Shown here one piece after another: positions 62,759-64,000 of a stretch of DNA of 64,000 bases (position 1 is its first letter; every line of letters begins with the position of its first letter). Made by a program: the position numbers and the translations under genes. Source of the DNA: Paracoccus yibinensis (GTDB taxonomy: Bacteria > Pseudomonadota > Alphaproteobacteria > Rhodobacterales > Rhodobacteraceae). The stretch is taken from positions 248,001 through 312,000 of the forward strand of contig NZ_JAVCWH010000004.1 of the NCBI RefSeq assembly GCF_030846195.1. The letters run 5' to 3'. The notes beneath the pieces were generated by a model that did no database searches, had not been told where the DNA came from, and was given only the letters and a program-made list of their open reading frames with translations.

Positions 62759-64000
62759 ATGCTGCTGTCCCTGTTGAAAATCCTGTTCTTCTTCGCCTTC
62801 GTGCTGCTTGTTTCCCTGGGCGCCATGCGCCTGTCGGAAACCGGGCAGATGCTACGCCTGGAATATGCCGGCACCGAATACGCGCTGACACCCGTCAAGG
62901 CGGTCGTGGCGCTGCTGATCCTGATGGTCCTGGCCTGGCTGGTCTTCAAGCTGCTGGGGCTGTTTGTGGCCTTTCTCCGCTTTCTGGCCGGGGATGAAAC
63001 CGCCATCGACCGCTATTTCGCGCGGTCCCGCGAACGCAAGGGCTATCAGGCCCTGGGCGAGGGGATGCTGGCCGTCGCGTCGGGCGAAGGCAAGCTGGCC
63101 CAGGACAAGGCCGCCAAGGCCGAGAAATACCTGAACATGCCCCATATCACCAACCTGCTGTCCGCCCAGGCGGCCGAGGTGGCGGGCGACAAGGCGCGCG
63201 CGGGTCAGGTGTATCGCACGCTGCTGGAAGACGACCGCACGCGGTTTGTCGGCATCCGGGGCCTGATGCGCCAGAAGATCGACGAAGGCGACACCGCGAC
63301 GGCGCTGCTGCTGGCGCAAAAGGCCTATGCCCTGAAGCCCAAGCACCGCGAATTGCAGGACACGCTGCTGACCCTGGAAATGCGCGAGCATGACTGGAAG
63401 GGCGCGCGGCAGCTGCTGAAGGACAAGCGCCGCCAGGGCGACCTGCCCAAGGACGTGCATATCCGCCGCGACGCCGTGCTGGCACTGCAGGAAGCCAGCG
63501 AGGTCCTGGCCCACGGCAATTCCATCAGCGCGCGCGAAGCCGCGATTTCCGCCAACAAGGCTTCGCCCGACCTGATCCCGGCGGCAGTGCTGGCGGCGCG
63601 CAGCTATATCGCGCAAAAGGATTACCGCAACGCCTCGCGCGTGCTGGAAAAGACCTGGTCGGTGCGCCCGCATCCCGATATCGCGGCAGCCTATGCCGAG
63701 ATCGTGCCGGACGAGACGCCGTCGGCCCGGCTGACGCGCTTCGAGCGGCTGATCGCCAAGAACCCCAACGACGAGGAATCGCGCCTGCTGCGGGCCGAAC
63801 TGCTGCTGGCGGCCGAGGATTTTCCGGGCGCCCGCCGCGCGCTTGGCGATCTGGCGGAAAAGCATCCGACCGTTCGGACCCTGTCGATTATGGCGGCGGT
63901 GGAACGCGGCGAAGGGGCCGACGACAGCGTCGTGCGCGGCTATCTGGCGCGCGCTCTGACGGCCTCGCGGGGGCCGCAATGGGTCTGCGACAAGTGCCAC
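62759..64000 (+). CDS. hemY: HemY N-domain TPR membrane protein (3' truncated by window)
   Basis: An open frame of 414 codons running off the window. Two N-terminal transmembrane helices (residues about 3-22 and 42-70) precede a TPR-rich periplasmic or cytoplasmic domain (ARAGQVYRTLLEDD, YALKPKHRELQDTLLTLEM, ASRVLEKTWSVRPHP). This matches HemY N-domain proteins, whose role in late haem synthesis is ill-defined. It starts 10 bp after the COG4223 gene. The last residues seen are WVCDKCH, which often belong to a C-terminal zinc-binding knuckle. Confidence 0.88.
   Translation, partial: MLLSLLKILFFFAFVLLVSLGAMRLSETGQMLRLEYAGTEYALTPVKAVVALLILMVLAWLVFKLLGLFVAFLRFLAGDETAIDRYFARSRERKGYQALGEGMLAVASGEGKLAQDKAAKAEKYLNMPHITNLLSAQAAEVAGDKARAGQVYRTLLEDDRTRFVGIRGLMRQKIDEGDTATALLLAQKAYALKPKHRELQDTLLTLEMREHDWKGARQLLKDKRRQGDLPKDVHIRRDAVLALQEASEVLAHGNSISAREAAISANKASPDLIPAAVLAARSYIAQKDYRNASRVLEKTWSVRPHPDIAAAYAEIVPDETPSARLTRFERLIAKNPNDEESRLLRAELLLAAEDFPGARRALGDLAEKHPTVRTLSIMAAVERGEGADDSVVRGYLARALTASRGPQWVCDKCH

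Noticed and set aside
1-64000. CRISPR arrays, rRNA genes, intact insertion sequences or prophage
   Set aside because: No regularly spaced direct repeats, rRNA segments, transposase genes or phage structural genes were recognised on either strand.

Overview
This 64 kb window is high-GC (roughly 65-70 %) chromosomal DNA of an alphaproteobacterium of the order Rhodobacterales, most likely Paracoccus or a close relative. The evidence is gene order rather than any single marker: pgsA-moaD-moaE, yfgM-like/bamB/der, pyrB-pyrC-plsY, tsaD-gpsA, hemD-COG4223-hemY, DUF4170-waaA-lpxK, VPLPA-CTERM anchored proteins, and a heterotetrameric sarcosine oxidase. No rRNA, CRISPR array, intact insertion sequence or prophage is seen. 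Genes are tightly packed and many neighbours overlap by ATGA or GTGA.

Layout. 1-3.1 kb: the end of a gabT-like aminotransferase and a semialdehyde dehydrogenase, then a decayed stretch with a butyrate kinase relic fused to an unidentified helix-turn-helix-like fragment, ending at tRNA-Arg(CCT). 3.2-11.3 kb: LacI regulator, S49 peptidase, uvrC, a DUF6152-like protein, pgsA, molybdopterin synthase (moaD, moaE) and gshA. 11.3-16.5 kb: envelope genes, namely a beta-barrel protein coupled to an exported amidohydrolase, and two VPLPA-CTERM hydrolases (a GDPD and a GDSL esterase). 16.5-22.3 kb, minus strand: ccmI, ruvX, DUF1289, then pyrB, a low-GC DUF4268 nuclease-like gene, pyrC and plsY. 22.4-28.6 kb: sarcosine oxidase soxB, soxD, soxA, soxG, interrupted by a small membrane protein gene and a terminator-like hairpin, then sodB. 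28.7-37.4 kb: YfgM-like protein, bamB, der, serS, a thioredoxin, meaB, ada and rpmB. 37.5-41.2 kb: copper handling (PCuAC chaperone, CopA ATPase). 41.6-43.2 kb: L,D-transpeptidase and mnmH. 43.3-49.4 kb, minus strand: a BMP-type nucleoside ABC transporter with purine nucleoside phosphorylase. 49.5-51.5 kb: rimI, tsaB, nfuA, uspA. 51.7-53.4 kb: a two-gene glycan islet (sugar transferase, epimerase). 53.4-60.6 kb, minus strand: truA, XpaC-like, lpxK, waaA, DUF4170, EVE, YciI, gpsA, tsaD. 60.6-64 kb: hemD, a mitofilin-like protein and hemY (cut by the window end).

How the genes work together. The window is mostly core metabolism: pyrimidine synthesis, phospholipid synthesis (pgsA, plsY, gpsA), lipid A/Kdo assembly, tRNA modification (tsaB, tsaD, truA, mnmH), haem and cytochrome c maturation, and outer-membrane assembly. 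Accessory touches are the DUF4268 gene embedded in the pyrimidine operon, the relic region beside the tRNA, the glycan islet and the VPLPA-CTERM pair. Six copies of an intergenic repeat with core GGATATTT punctuate transcription units. No complete new multi-gene system is evident. The most noteworthy signals are the DUF4268 insertion, a hairpin that would pair with the copA ribosome binding site, and the terminator inside the sarcosine oxidase cluster.
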